Assembly (NCBI GenBank): GCA_031270605.1
Contig: JAISXG010000040.1
Span: 1-61,717 of the forward strand
Direction: 5' to 3'
DNA: 61,717 bases
DNA from: Oscillospiraceae bacterium
GTDB taxonomy: Bacteria; Bacillota; Clostridia; Oscillospirales; Acutalibacteraceae
In this document: positions 9,619 through 19,124 of the stretch, piece after piece
How positions within the stretch are numbered: position 1 is the first letter of the stretch
Layout: every line of letters starts with the position of its first letter
The notes under the pieces: generated by a model
Told to the model about the DNA's origin: nothing
Seen by the model: only the letters and a program-made list of their open reading frames with translations
Database searches by the model: none
Position numbers and translations under genes: made by a program

Positions 9619-10860
9619 ATGAAAAAAGCTTTGGTTTTTGCCGGCGGCGGCTCAAAGGGTGCTTATGAATACGGCGCGTGGAAAGCGCTTGAAGAGATGG
9701 GTCTGGAGTTCGACATTGTCACGGGCACGTCCATCGGTTCCATCAACGCCGCGCTGTATGTTCAGCATGACTTTGATGCCGCAACGGTTGTGTGGAATGA
9801 AATGGATATGGATCATGTGATGGTCAACGGCATTCAGCTTGACGCAAAGCTAAAATCAATTGTTGAGCAGAGAAAAGGCGTGATTCCGTTTCTCAAAAGC
9901 TATATTAACTCCAAAGGGGCGGATATCGCCCCGTTTATTCAGACCATTGAAACCTATCAAAACAGTGAAAAATTCTTTCGGTCGAATGTGGATTTCGGCC
10001 TTGTGACGGTGCGGTTCCCGTCCATGACGCCGGTTGAAATTTTGAAAAAAGACATCAAAGAGGATTACCTTGGCAGATGGGTTCTTGCCTCGTGTTCCTG
10101 TTTTCCGATCTTTCCGATTTGTGAAATTGACGGCCAGAGCTATATTGACGGCGGCTATTATGACAACCTGCCCATTGCCACCGCCTTTCGCCTGGGGGCG
10201 GACAGTGTGGTTGCAATTGACCTCAACCACGAGGGCGCCCACCCGGCCTATATGCGCCACCCGCTGGTGACCTATATCAAGCCCTCAAAGGATTTGGGCG
10301 GCTTTATGCGCTTTGACCGAGCGGCGATGGACTGGATGATTGCCATCGGCTATAACGACACCATGAAGGCCTTCGGCCGCCTTTACGGCAATCAATACAG
10401 CTTTCTGCTGCCGGATATGGACCGTCTGCATGCGCTCGCAATGGACTTTGTGAAGGATATTACTTATTATGAAATCAGCGGTGTGTTTTCGCTTTCGTCG
10501 CTGCTTTCGCGGCCGCTTGTGAACGCGCCCTGTACGGATATTTTCACAAAAGGCTCGCTGGCGGAAACCTTGACGCCGGAGCGGTATTTTTTGCTTGCGC
10601 TTGAAAAAACGATGGAGCTGTTTGATTACCCCGACAGCGAGATCTATTCGATGCGGGACGTGTTTTCACGCCTTATAAAAGATTCCGCCGAGGCGATTGA
10701 CCCGGGCGCCGAGGAGCGGCAGGCGAGTGTTGACCAACTCACAAAGCTGATTAAAAGCCGAAGTGAAAAACGGCAGAAGGGCATTCGGCTGTTTGAGCAT
10801 GACTATGAGCAGATGATTGCGGTGTCGCTGATTAATTGCATTATCAAGCACACCGTTTAA
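9619..10860 (+). CDS. Patatin-like phospholipase family protein
   Basis: The protein has 413 residues and begins MKKALVFAGGGSKGAYEYGA. This holds the glycine-rich oxyanion loop GGGSKG. The serine nucleophile is in GTSIGS (about residue 42) and the dyad aspartate in DGGYYDNLPI (about residue 178), so both catalytic residues of a patatin lipid acyl hydrolase are present. There is no signal peptide, so it is cytoplasmic or membrane-peripheral. ATG 9619 is preferred over the upstream TTG at 9595 because GGAG lies 7 bp in front and the fold starts at once. The C-terminal 200 residues have no motif I know. The lipid substrate is unknown. It has a structured leader. Confidence 0.85.
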   Translation: MKKALVFAGGGSKGAYEYGAWKALEEMGLEFDIVTGTSIGSINAALYVQHDFDAATVVWNEMDMDHVMVNGIQLDAKLKSIVEQRKGVIPFLKSYINSKGADIAPFIQTIETYQNSEKFFRSNVDFGLVTVRFPSMTPVEILKKDIKEDYLGRWVLASCSCFPIFPICEIDGQSYIDGGYYDNLPIATAFRLGADSVVAIDLNHEGAHPAYMRHPLVTYIKPSKDLGGFMRFDRAAMDWMIAIGYNDTMKAFGRLYGNQYSFLLPDMDRLHALAMDFVKDITYYEISGVFSLSSLLSRPLVNAPCTDIFTKGSLAETLTPERYFLLALEKTMELFDYPDSEIYSMRDVFSRLIKDSAEAIDPGAEERQASVDQLTKLIKSRSEKRQKGIRLFEHDYEQMIAVSLINCIIKHTV

Positions 10861-10903
10861 AGCAAACTTGGGGTTGTTTTAAACGAAAGAAAGAGAGATA
10901 TGA

Positions 10904-11296
10904 ATGGAATTTGAAATCAAGGCTACTGTAGCGGCGAAGCAAATTGCTGAACTCAGAACTGCGGTCGGATGGAACGGAATGCAGAATTGCTATGAAAAAT
11001 CGTTAAAAAATTCATATTTGTATGTTTGCTGTTTCGAGGGTGATGTACTGATCGGGTTTCTTGACGTAATAAGCAATGGCGTTACAGACGCATATATTCA
11101 AGATTTGATGGTTCACCCTGCGTATCAAGGCAAGGGGATAGGAACAGAGCTGATGACGCGAGCAATTGAAAAGCTAAAAGCAGACAGAATATTTGCGATT
11201 TCTGTTTTATTTGAGGAACGGCAGATGCACTTTTATGAAAAGTTTGGATTTCATATGATAATGGCGGGGCAAATGGAAACCTATTCATTAGCATAG
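10904..11296 (+). CDS. GNAT family N-acetyltransferase
   Basis: The 130-residue single-domain protein has the acetyl-CoA loop QGKGIGTEL (motif A, R/Q-x-x-G-x-G/A) after the YIQDLMVHPAY strand. The MHFYEKFGF motif near the end is also typical of GNAT enzymes. The acceptor is not predictable. AGAGAG lies upstream of the ATG. It follows the patatin gene by 43 bp and could share its transcript. It ends in TAG. Confidence 0.85.
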   Translation: MEFEIKATVAAKQIAELRTAVGWNGMQNCYEKSLKNSYLYVCCFEGDVLIGFLDVISNGVTDAYIQDLMVHPAYQGKGIGTELMTRAIEKLKADRIFAISVLFEERQMHFYEKFGFHMIMAGQMETYSLA

Positions 11297-11319
11297 GGGA
11301 ATCAGCAGACGAAAAATTG

Positions 11320-11367
11320 AAAAAAGCACGGGGCGAGCGGGTCATGACCGCCTGCTTTGTTTTTTTG
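11320..11367. terminator. Bidirectional terminator between the GNAT gene and lepA
   Basis: AAAAAAGCA and TGCTTTGTTTTTT flank an inner near-palindrome GCGGGTCATGACCGC. It lies between two convergent stop codons. Confidence 0.65.
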
Positions 11368-11372
11368 ATTTT

Positions 11373-13181
11373 TTATTCATCTAGCTTGAGCACGGCGAGG
11401 AACGCCTCGGGCGGCACCTCAACCGAGCCGAATTGCCGCATGCGCTTTTTGCCCTCTTTTTGCTTTTCAAGCAGTTTTTTCTTTCTGGTAATGTCGCCGC
11501 CGTAGCACTTTGCGAGCACGTCCTTGCGCATGGCCTTGACGGTTTCGCGGGCGATGACCTTGCCACCGATGGCCACCTGAATCGGGATTTCAAACATCTG
11601 GCGGTGAATATTGTCTTTGAGCTTCTCCGCAATTTTTCTTGCGCGGGGGTAGGCTTTGTCTGCGTGGATGATGAATGAAAGCGCGTCGATGATGTCGCCG
11701 TTCATCAGCACGTCGAGCTTCACAAGGTTCGAGCGCACATATTCCGTCAGCTCATAGTCAAACGAGGCGTAGCCGCGCGTTCTTGACTTGAGCGTGTCAA
11801 AAAAGTCATAAATAATTTCGCTCAGCGGCAGGTCATAGTGCAAATCCACGCGCTGGGGGGTGATGTAGGTCATATCGCGGAACACGCCGCGGCGGTCCTG
11901 GCACAGGTCCATGATCGCGCCGACATATTCGGGCGGGGAGTAAATGTGCGCCGAGGTCATCGGCTCCTCGGCAAACTGGATCTGCGCGGGGTCCGGGTAT
12001 TTCGTGGGGTTGTCGATTTCAAGCACCGCGCCGTCCGCCATGTGGATTTTATAAATAACGCTCGGGATGGTTGAAACAATGTCAAGGTCATATTCACGCT
12101 CAATCCGTTCCTGGATAATTTCAAGGTGCAGAAGCCCCAAAAAGCCGCAGCGGAAGCCGAAGCCCAGCGCGCTTGAGGTTTCGGGCTCATAGGAGAGCGC
12201 CGCGTCGTTGAGATGCAGCTTTTCGAGCGCGTCGCGCAAATTTTCATAGTCCGCGCCGTCCGCCGGATAAATGCCGCAGAACACCATGGGGTTGACCTTG
12301 CGGTAGCCCGCGAGCGGTTCTTTTGCGGCTCGCTCGGCAATCGTTACCGTGTCGCCCACGCGCGCGTCACGCACCACCTTGATGGAGGCTGTGATGTAGC
12401 CGACCTCGCCCGCGCGAAGCTCTTTCGCTGCCTGCATGCCATAAGCGCGCATGTAGCCCACCTCAACAATGGTGAACTGGGCGCCCGTGGCCATCATGCG
12501 CATGGTCTCGCCGGGGCGAAGCGTGCCGTCCATCACGCGGACATAGACGATTACGCCCTTATAGCTATCATAAATCGAGTCGAAAATCAGCGCGCGGGGG
12601 GGCGCGTCGTCGTCCCCCTCCGGCGGGGGCACGGACTTCACAATGTCCTCAAGCACCTGCGCGACATTTTCGCCCGTTTTGGCCGAAACCCTTGCGGCCT
12701 CTGAGCAGTCAAGGCCGATCACCTCTTCGACCTCGGCGCAGACCCGTCCGGCGTCCGCTGCGGGCAGGTCGATTTTGTTGATGACGGGAATCAGCTCCAT
12801 GTTATTGTCAAGCGCCAGATATGTATTGGCAATCGTTTGCGCCTCAATGCCCTGCGTTGCGTCCACCACGAGCAGCGCACCCTCGCAGGCCGCGAGCGAA
12901 CGCGAAACCTCATAGTTAAAGTCCACATGGCCGGGCGTGTCAATGAGGTTCAGAATATAGTTTGTGCCGTCCCCGGCTTTGTAGTCAAGGCGCACGGCGT
13001 GGGCTTTGATGGTGATGCCGCGCTCGCGTTCGAGATCCATTTTGTCGAGCAATTGCTGCTGCATGTCCCTCGCCGCGACGGAACCGGTCAGTTCCAGAAG
13101 ACGATCCGCAAGTGTGGATTTGCCGTGGTCAATGTGAGCGATAATGGAAAAATTTCGGATATTTTCTTTTTTTTCGAGCAT
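11373..13181 (-). CDS. lepA: Elongation factor 4 (LepA), ribosome back-translocating GTPase
   Basis: The 602-residue length is standard for LepA. The G domain shows G1 [15 protein letters not shown]3 DTPGHVDF and G4 NKIDLPAAD. The LepA-specific C-terminus contains [24 protein letters not shown], which inserts towards the peptidyl-transferase centre. LepA is a membrane-associated ribosomal GTPase needed under ionic or pH stress. AAAGGA precedes the ATG. It is the last gene of an obgE-mrnC-yitT-lepA run on the minus strand, with gaps of 33, 71 and 51 nt. Confidence 0.98.
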   Translation of the reverse strand: MLEKKENIRNFSIIAHIDHGKSTLADRLLELTGSVAARDMQQQLLDKMDLERERGITIKAHAVRLDYKAGDGTNYILNLIDTPGHVDFNYEVSRSLAACEGALLVVDATQGIEAQTIANTYLALDNNMELIPVINKIDLPAADAGRVCAEVEEVIGLDCSEAARVSAKTGENVAQVLEDIVKSVPPPEGDDDAPPRALIFDSIYDSYKGVIVYVRVMDGTLRPGETMRMMATGAQFTIVEVGYMRAYGMQAAKELRAGEVGYITASIKVVRDARVGDTVTIAERAAKEPLAGYRKVNPMVFCGIYPADGADYENLRDALEKLHLNDAALSYEPETSSALGFGFRCGFLGLLHLEIIQERIEREYDLDIVSTIPSVIYKIHMADGAVLEIDNPTKYPDPAQIQFAEEPMTSAHIYSPPEYVGAIMDLCQDRRGVFRDMTYITPQRVDLHYDLPLSEIIYDFFDTLKSRTRGYASFDYELTEYVRSNLVKLDVLMNGDIIDALSFIIHADKAYPRARKIAEKLKDNIHRQMFEIPIQVAIGGKVIARETVKAMRKDVLAKCYGGDITRKKKLLEKQKEGKKRMRQFGSVEVPPEAFLAVLKLDE

Positions 13182-13232
13182 TGATGTGGATTCCTTTCTT
13201 GCTGAAAGATGAAAACTGTAACGGAGGAATTG

Positions 13233-14138
13233 TCAGCTGTGTGACTTGAAGCCAAGCCCCAGCACCTCGCCCGCCTCAGTGATGATGATAAAGGGATTTT
13301 CTTCATAGCGGCGAATGATTTTTTGCACCTTTGCGACTTCGTTCGCGCGCACAACACACAAAAGCATTTGCTTTTCTTCTTTTGAATAGGCGCCCTGCAC
13401 GGGCAGGATCGTCACGCCCCGGTGTGCTTCGGCAATGATTGCCGTCGCCATTTCGTCCGCATGCTTTGTGACGACCATGAGCATCTTGCCGTTGCCCGTG
13501 CCATAGAGCAGATAGTTGATCACACGGCTGCTGATGAAAAACACGATAATGGAATAGAGCATGCCCTCAATGCTGCGGTAGACAAGCCCCGCGATCAAAA
13601 CAACGGCCATGTCGAGAATCAGCACAAGCGTGCCCATGGGCAGGTGGGGCAAAGCCTTCTGCAACAGCTTGCCGAGAATATCTGTGCCGCCGCTGGTGGC
13701 GCCGCGTATGAACACAAGCCCGAGGGCAAGCCCCGAAAGCAGGCCGCCGAACAGCGAGGCGAGCAGCCTGTCGCCCGAATATTCGGGCAGAAAGGGCGCA
13801 AGCAGGTCAATAAAGCCCGAGGTCATGATGGTGGCAACAATGGTTTTGAGAAGAAATTTTTTGCCGATGAAAATAACGGCCAGCACAAATAACGGAATAT
13901 TCATGACGATCATCGTGATACCGATGGGCACGCCGATGAGATGGTTTGCGATGACCGCAAGGCCGGTCACGCCGCCCGGCGCGATGTCATTGGGCGAAAC
14001 AAACATGTTCACCGATATGGCATAGCAGATGCTGCCGAGCGTAAAGAACAGCGCATCACCAAAAAGGGTTTTGAACCGCTCTTTCTTGGTGATGACCGGG
14101 GGCGTGTAGTGTTTTTGTTTTTTCTGTTTCTTTTCCAT
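13233..14138 (-). CDS. YitT family membrane protein (DUF161/DUF2179)
   Basis: The 301-residue protein has five or six hydrophobic segments in the first 210 residues, starting at LFFTLGSICYAISVNMF. The family signature PNDIAPGGVTGLAVI and GATSGGTDILGKLL follow. A soluble C-terminal DUF2179 domain carries VQGAYSKEEKQMLLCVV. YitT proteins are widespread in Firmicutes as predicted membrane proteins with no settled function. AAAGGATAATTGC precedes the ATG. The location inside an obgE/lepA run looks accidental rather than functional. Confidence 0.9.
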   Translation of the reverse strand: MEKKQKKQKHYTPPVITKKERFKTLFGDALFFTLGSICYAISVNMFVSPNDIAPGGVTGLAVIANHLIGVPIGITMIVMNIPLFVLAVIFIGKKFLLKTIVATIMTSGFIDLLAPFLPEYSGDRLLASLFGGLLSGLALGLVFIRGATSGGTDILGKLLQKALPHLPMGTLVLILDMAVVLIAGLVYRSIEGMLYSIIVFFISSRVINYLLYGTGNGKMLMVVTKHADEMATAIIAEAHRGVTILPVQGAYSKEEKQMLLCVVRANEVAKVQKIIRRYEENPFIIITEAGEVLGLGFKSHS

Positions 14139-14209
14139 GCAATTATCCTTTCATTTTATCAAAAAAAAATGCATGTGGCAAGAAAACTTTTTATGTTTTA
14201 ATCAGAAAT

Positions 14210-14671
14210 TTATGAAACCGCAATGGCAAACAGCGCATGCAGCCGCGCAAATTCCCCCGAAAGATAAAGGTAGCCAAACAATGTCTCAAGCCCTGTGGCG
14301 CTGTGGTATTCCGCGTCTGTCACGCCCTTTGGCTTGTGCGCCGTTTGCATGTTGCGCCCCCGTTTAAAGAGAGCAAGCTCTTCTTCTGTCAGATGAGGCA
14401 GGAGCTTTTTTGCGCTTTCTGCCTGGGCGCGGGCGCTCACAAAGCCCACGGCCCGGGTGTGCAGGTCTTCGGCTTTGCCGTAAAGTGCCGCCAGACGCTC
14501 GCGCACCAAAAGCGAATAGACCGCGTCGCCCAAAAAAGCGAGGGATGCCGTGTGCATTTGGCCGGGCGAAGTTTCTGTGGTTTTCAGCCCCGAAACAAGC
14601 GGGGCGGGGGAGGGCGGTATTTGCTCTCCAGTCGGTTTTTGCGCGGGGATCTCCGGTTGCATCAGCTTCAT
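14210..14671 (-). CDS. mrnC: Mini-ribonuclease 3 (23S rRNA maturation)
   Basis: The protein has 153 residues from MKLMQPEI. I take the ATG at 14671 because AGGGAAGG lies just upstream; the longer frame from 14698 has none. Mini-III cuts pre-23S rRNA using an RNase III catalytic domain without the dsRNA-binding domain. FLGDAVYSLLVRERL holds the metal-binding Asp. The middle (FVSARAQAESAKKLLPHLTEEELALFKRGRN) and the C-terminal ATGLETLFGYLYLSG with its second acidic residue are family features. The N-terminal 35 residues are Pro-rich and extra to the usual length. It follows obgE by 33 nt. Confidence 0.92.
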   Translation of the reverse strand: MKLMQPEIPAQKPTGEQIPPSPAPLVSGLKTTETSPGQMHTASLAFLGDAVYSLLVRERLAALYGKAEDLHTRAVGFVSARAQAESAKKLLPHLTEEELALFKRGRNMQTAHKPKGVTDAEYHSATGLETLFGYLYLSGEFARLHALFAIAVS

Positions 14672-14704
14672 AAACACCTTCCCTTGTTGATTTTTCAAAA
14701 ATGC

Positions 14705-15976
14705 TTACGGCACATATTCAAATTCAAGATCATAAATCGCAACCGTGTCGCCGTCTTGAATGCCGCGGCTGCGCAGCTCGTTCAATATGCCGCTGGATTC
14801 CAGCACGCGCTGGAAATACTGCAGCGATTCATAGTCGTCAAGGTTTGTTTTTTGCAAAATTTTCAGGAGCCACTCGGCTTCAATTGTGTAGATGTCGTCT
14901 GTCACCGTCACGGTGAAGCCCGTGTCTTTTTTGCTTTCAAACAGTTCGAGCGGAATCTCCTCCGCCTCATATTGTTTGATCGGCGGAAGTGTCGTGAGCC
15001 TGGCGGCCACAACATTCAGCAGCTCCTGCGTGCCCTCTGCGATGGGGGCGATGATTTCATAATATTCATAGCCCTGCCGTTCGATATAGTCGCGAAACGC
15101 TGTTCGCTGCCCGTCTGTGGCAAGGTCAATTTTATTGCCGGCCACAATCTGCGGCGCGTCGGCAAGCTCGGGGTTGAACACGGCAAGCTCTTTGTTGATG
15201 GTTTCAAAATCCTCTTTCGGGTCGCGGCCCTCGCTGCCCGCAACGTCCACAATATGCAGCAGCATGCGGCAGCGCTCCACATGGCGCAAAAACTCGTGCC
15301 CAAGCCCCACGCCCGCGCCCGCGCCCTCAATCAGGCCGGGGATATCCGCCATAACAAAGCTGCTCTCAGGCCCCATGCGCACAACACCCAGCACGGGAAT
15401 GATGGTCGTGAAATGGTAGTTGCCGATGATGGGTTTTGCTTCACTCACAACAGAAAGCAGCGTGGATTTGCCCACGTTCGGAAAACCGAGCAGCCCCACG
15501 TCAGCAAGCAGCTTTAATTCAAGCTGCACCTCCCACGCTTCCCCCGGCGTGCCGCTTTTGGCAAAGCGGGGCACCTGGCGGGTGGGTGTCGCGAAATGGG
15601 TGTTGCCCCAACCGCCCCGGCCGCCTTTTGCGGCGGCAAACGGCTCGGCTGTGGACATATCGGCAAGGAGCTTGCCGCTTTCCACCTCACGAATCAAGGT
15701 GCCGCGCGGCACACGGATGGTCAGGCTCTCACCCTTTTTGCCGTTTCTGCGGCTGCCCGAGCCGTTTGCGCCGTTTTGCGCCTGATATTTTCGTTGGTAT
15801 CGAAAGTCCGCAAGGGTCGAAAGGTGGTCGTCCACCACAAAAACAATGTCGCCCCCGCGGCCGCCGTCGCCGCCGTCGGGCCCGCCCGCGGCAACATATT
15901 TTTCGCGGTGAAAGGTCACGGCGCCGTCGCCGCCCTTGCCCGCTGTGATCTTGATTTTTGCAATATCAATAAACAT
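14705..15976 (-). CDS. obgE: GTPase ObgE/CgtA, ribosome assembly and stress GTPase
   Basis: The 423-residue protein has all three parts of Firmicutes Obg. The Gly-rich Obg fold occupies residues 1-160 (GGPDGGDGGRGGDI, GSGSRRNGKKGE). The G domain has P-loop GFPNVGKST, DIPGLIEGA and NKID. A C-terminal OCT domain covers about residues 345-423. Obg acts in late 50S assembly and, in sporulating Firmicutes, in Spo0B/sigma-B control. It is the first gene of the obgE-mrnC-yitT-lepA set. Its upstream region is shared with the divergent small secreted protein. Confidence 0.98.
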   Translation of the reverse strand: MFIDIAKIKITAGKGGDGAVTFHREKYVAAGGPDGGDGGRGGDIVFVVDDHLSTLADFRYQRKYQAQNGANGSGSRRNGKKGESLTIRVPRGTLIREVESGKLLADMSTAEPFAAAKGGRGGWGNTHFATPTRQVPRFAKSGTPGEAWEVQLELKLLADVGLLGFPNVGKSTLLSVVSEAKPIIGNYHFTTIIPVLGVVRMGPESSFVMADIPGLIEGAGAGVGLGHEFLRHVERCRMLLHIVDVAGSEGRDPKEDFETINKELAVFNPELADAPQIVAGNKIDLATDGQRTAFRDYIERQGYEYYEIIAPIAEGTQELLNVVAARLTTLPPIKQYEAEEIPLELFESKKDTGFTVTVTDDIYTIEAEWLLKILQKTNLDDYESLQYFQRVLESSGILNELRSRGIQDGDTVAIYDLEFEYVP

Positions 15977-16402
15977 TCTTTCTTCTCCGTTTGGTTTGCT
16001 TTTTTGATTGAAAAATATAGATAAATTTATATTTTCAGGCGGTGGTCAAAAGAGCGTCATGGCGCCTTTGACAACAAAGATGCAGGAAATCTCTCATGTT
16101 TCTGTTATTATACCAATATTTGCCCCGAAAATAAATAGCATTCTCACAGTATTCTTAAGATTTATAAAAAGAACGCTATAAAATTTTGTTGAAACAGAAC
16201 AAAATAGCTTGACAAAAATCGAAACATGTAATAATATAGAATATAAGTAATAATAAAACATAAATGTAAAAAAATGTAATGTCCATTAAGATATCGAAAA
16301 AGGGGTGATGTTTGAAAACTGCAATAAGAAAGAGAGGCGATAAACAACTGTTGTATGAAAATCTTGGCAGTGTCGTTAGAAATAAAAATAAGGAGAATGA
16401 TT
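15977..16402. other. Divergent intergenic region between obgE and a small secreted protein
   Basis: The 426 bp are AT-rich and I see no credible gene in them. The stretch holds one very strong plus-strand promoter (16209-16237) and a leader of about 165 nt before the plus-strand ATG at 16403. No clear hairpin other than short AT stems was seen. Confidence 0.5.
16209..16237 (+). promoter_or_regulatory. Strong sigma-A promoter of the small secreted protein
   Basis: Consensus TTGACA (16209-16214), 17 bp, TAATAT (16232-16237). One of the best promoter matches in the window, which suggests high expression of the small secreted protein at 16403. Confidence 0.75.
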
Positions 16403-16807
16403 ATGAAAAAGTTGAAAATTCTGGCTCTTATTATCTGCCTTATCATGTTGAGTTCCAGTATTCCCGCTTTTGCTGCCGATGAGTATGAGGAGCCCACCGA
16501 AAGTGTTTTCGTCGATAATGTTGAACTTTTGCTCCCTGAGTCTATGCCGGAAAGTGTCAGAGAACATCTTCTGTCTGATGTTTATGGCGGGGAATATTCT
16601 TCGCAAATGATGGCAAGAGGCATTCTGTGCACACTGTTCGGGCATGATATTATAAACGGCAGGATCACGGTGATCACACACTATGCCCGTCAGACCGGTG
16701 CTGCGAAATGTTATAGGGAATACCGCGATACGCAGAGCTGCTCCCGTTGCGACTATTATTGGTATTCGGGGCTGTATGGCGGCGCTTATATTGTCTGCTG
16801 CCCATAA
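16403..16807 (+). CDS. Small secreted protein, function unknown
   Basis: The protein has 134 residues from the ATG at 16403, which has AAGGAG 8 bp upstream. A signal peptide (MKKLKILALIICLIMLSSS, cut after AFA) leads into an acidic segment. The C-terminal 65 residues contain LCTLFGHDI, a HYARQTGAAKCYREYRD strand and SCSRCDYYW. The Cys/His spacing (C..H, C, CxxC, CC) suggests a disulfide-rich or metal-binding mini-domain. I recall similar LCxxFGHD...RCxY proteins of unknown function in gut Clostridia, but cannot verify homology. It is a single gene with a strong promoter and its own terminator. Confidence 0.7.
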   Translation: MKKLKILALIICLIMLSSSIPAFAADEYEEPTESVFVDNVELLLPESMPESVREHLLSDVYGGEYSSQMMARGILCTLFGHDIINGRITVITHYARQTGAAKCYREYRDTQSCSRCDYYWYSGLYGGAYIVCCP

Positions 16808-16852
16808 AATGCAGGTTTGTTTCTTTATACAGTATAATCAGATATAATGAAC

Positions 16853-16887
16853 AAAAAAGAGCATGCATCTTTTGCAGGCTCTTTTTT
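16853..16887. terminator. Rho-independent terminator
   Basis: AAAAAAGAGC (16853-16862) pairs with GCTCTTTTTT (16878-16887). It sits between convergent genes and can serve both. Confidence 0.85.
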
Positions 16888-16936
16888 GGTTGTTTTTGAG
16901 TGTGTTTACAAACAAATAGCTCAATGGCAAACGGGT

Positions 16937-19102
16937 TCAACGCAAGGTGTCGTCCTTCAAGGCGTCCAAAAGGTCGTTGGTTTTTAAGTTTCTTGCGCCG
17001 ATGGCATAAGAAACAAAAACCGCGAAGACAATGGCGGCGCTGAACAGCAGCAGCGCGGCGGCCGGCGCCTGTTCAACAAATTCGCTTATCGCAATGCCGC
17101 TTGCGTTTGCCGCGAACAGAACGAACAGAACGTTGAAGGGAATGCTCAACAAAATTGGTTTTATGGCGATCACGAGCGCCTCCATGCCCAGCATTTTGGT
17201 GATGCCCTTTGGCGTCAGCCCAAGGGACTGATACCGCGCAAATTCACGCCTGCGCTGGTACACATAGCCCATTGTGTTTGCGAACACATTCGCAATGCCG
17301 ATGAAGGCCAGCAGCGAGCAGACCACAAGCAGTAGCGTGCGATAGCCCTGATACATTTTCGCGTTGGCGCGCTCGGCCTGGGGGCGGTTTTCAATCGCAG
17401 ATTCCCCCCTGCCCTCAAGCAGCGCCCCGACCTTCGCGGCAACGGCTTCAATCTCCTGTTCGGTTGTGCAGCGGATGTTCACAAACCAATCTGTTTCTTC
17501 CTGTGAAAGCGTTTTATAGGCGCTTTCAGAGATGATTTGCACAAGGCTGTAATTTTTGAATTCCTCCCGCAATACGGGGGCAGTGGCCGTCAAAAAGGTT
17601 GTAACCTCACCCATCTCCTTTGTTGCGCCGTTGTCGCTATAGAGGGTAAGCTTTTGATTATGATCTAAGAAAGGCACATATTCCTTGTTTTTAAAACTGC
17701 TGTTTGCGCTGTTCCAAATGGTGTTGAGCACAATGGCGGTCGTTTTTTCATTCCCTGTCTGCGTGAAGCCGACTTCGTTTGCAAAGAGGTGAAAACTCTC
17801 GTCATCAAAAATGAACAAGGGCGCTTCAACCACGAAGGCGTCGTTTTGGGCAACGCCCGAGCTGTTGAGCTTGTCATAACCGCCGGCGGTCTTCACCGCG
17901 CCGCTGAAAGCGTCCGCCTTCAGTTTTGTGAAAGCGTCGGATTTTTGATAAGCCGTGAGGCTTGCAACGCCGTCGACGCCCCTTAACGCATCCAAATCAT
18001 TTTGCGTAAGCCTGCCGTCAGGGGCTTCGAGTGTGATCATAATATCCCAAGCGTTTTTATAGCGTTCAAAATAAGTGTGTTTTGTGCTGATTTCTGAAAG
18101 GGTGATGAAATCAAGAAAAATGCTGATGACGAAAAAAGAAACGGTCAGGGAGATCGTTGCCGTGCGAAGCGCCTTTCTTCTGACAAACAGGGACTTTCTT
18201 GCCAATTCTCCCTCGATTCCGAACAAGGACGAGAGCAGGCGAAAGGACCTCACCTTTGTGACCGGCGCTTCAGTCCCACCCGCAATCGCCTCGAGAGGCG
18301 TTGTTTTGCTGAGCTTTCGCGCCGGAAGCCATGCTGAAAAAAATACTGTCGCCAGCGACGCAAGAAGGGTGATTGCAAAGATGAAAAAATGATAATAGAA
18401 GCGTGTGCCGCTGATGTTCAGCTGCGTGGTGATGTCGCTTGCCAGCTTGAAAAAGCCATAGCACAGGCCGATCCCCGCAAAATTGCCGGCGATCATGGGA
18501 ACCAGACTCAAAAACAGGGCTTCCTGAATGAAAACGGATCGCAGCTGTTTTGGCGTTGCGCCGATGCTTTTGAGAATGCCCAATTGGTGCAGCCTTGCGC
18601 TCATGGAAAATTGAAACGCGTTTTTAATGATCAATATCAGCGAAAAGCACAGCAGAATCACAACAGCCGCATAAAAGGCCGGAAGCAGCGGCGGGTCTTG
18701 CTTCTCTTCGGGCGAAAAAATAAAATAACGCGACAAAAGCAGGTTGTGATACAGGATATCTTCTTCAGAAATGCCCAGTTTCTGTGCGATAACCGGCATG
18801 TCGTCATAGACTCTTGCCATGCTGTTGAACCGAATTTCGACCCTGCCGCCGCCTTGAACGGCGTCCTCCACCCCGGCATAGCTTTTGATGGCTTTGAGGT
18901 CTGCCTGCGTGAGAGTCGTGTTGATAGCCGCGTGCCAATCGCCCTCTGCTTCGATCAGGCGGGCGAGATCGTCCTGCCACATGTTATAAAGCAGGGTGCA
19001 CAGCATCGAAATGAACAAAGACGCGATCAGGGCCGCGGCCATGATGGAAACGCCTGCGGCTTTGTTTTTTTTGAGATAGCTCAGCGAATAGTCCTTCCAC
19101 AT
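16937..19102 (-). CDS. FtsX-type ABC transporter permease (antimicrobial-peptide/export class)
   Basis: The protein has 721 residues from the ATG at 19102, where GGGGAGGTG precedes; the longer frame to 19207 overlaps the ATPase gene and has no ribosome binding site. The first membrane segment (VSIMAAALIASLFISMLCTLL) is followed by an extracytoplasmic stretch. An FtsX domain follows with LGILKSIGATPKQLRSVFIQEALFL. A second half has a ~190-residue extracytoplasmic region and a second FtsX unit (FARYQSLGLTPKGITKMLGMEA). With the ATPase, kinase and regulator just upstream, it fits peptide-sensing and resistance transporters. The large double extracytoplasmic regions differ from the single one of BceB. 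Confidence 0.88.
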   Translation of the reverse strand: MWKDYSLSYLKKNKAAGVSIMAAALIASLFISMLCTLLYNMWQDDLARLIEAEGDWHAAINTTLTQADLKAIKSYAGVEDAVQGGGRVEIRFNSMARVYDDMPVIAQKLGISEEDILYHNLLLSRYFIFSPEEKQDPPLLPAFYAAVVILLCFSLILIIKNAFQFSMSARLHQLGILKSIGATPKQLRSVFIQEALFLSLVPMIAGNFAGIGLCYGFFKLASDITTQLNISGTRFYYHFFIFAITLLASLATVFFSAWLPARKLSKTTPLEAIAGGTEAPVTKVRSFRLLSSLFGIEGELARKSLFVRRKALRTATISLTVSFFVISIFLDFITLSEISTKHTYFERYKNAWDIMITLEAPDGRLTQNDLDALRGVDGVASLTAYQKSDAFTKLKADAFSGAVKTAGGYDKLNSSGVAQNDAFVVEAPLFIFDDESFHLFANEVGFTQTGNEKTTAIVLNTIWNSANSSFKNKEYVPFLDHNQKLTLYSDNGATKEMGEVTTFLTATAPVLREEFKNYSLVQIISESAYKTLSQEETDWFVNIRCTTEQEIEAVAAKVGALLEGRGESAIENRPQAERANAKMYQGYRTLLLVVCSLLAFIGIANVFANTMGYVYQRRREFARYQSLGLTPKGITKMLGMEALVIAIKPILLSIPFNVLFVLFAANASGIAISEFVEQAPAAALLLFSAAIVFAVFVSYAIGARNLKTNDLLDALKDDTLR

Positions 19103-19124
19103 AAAAACACCTCCCCGTTCCCAG

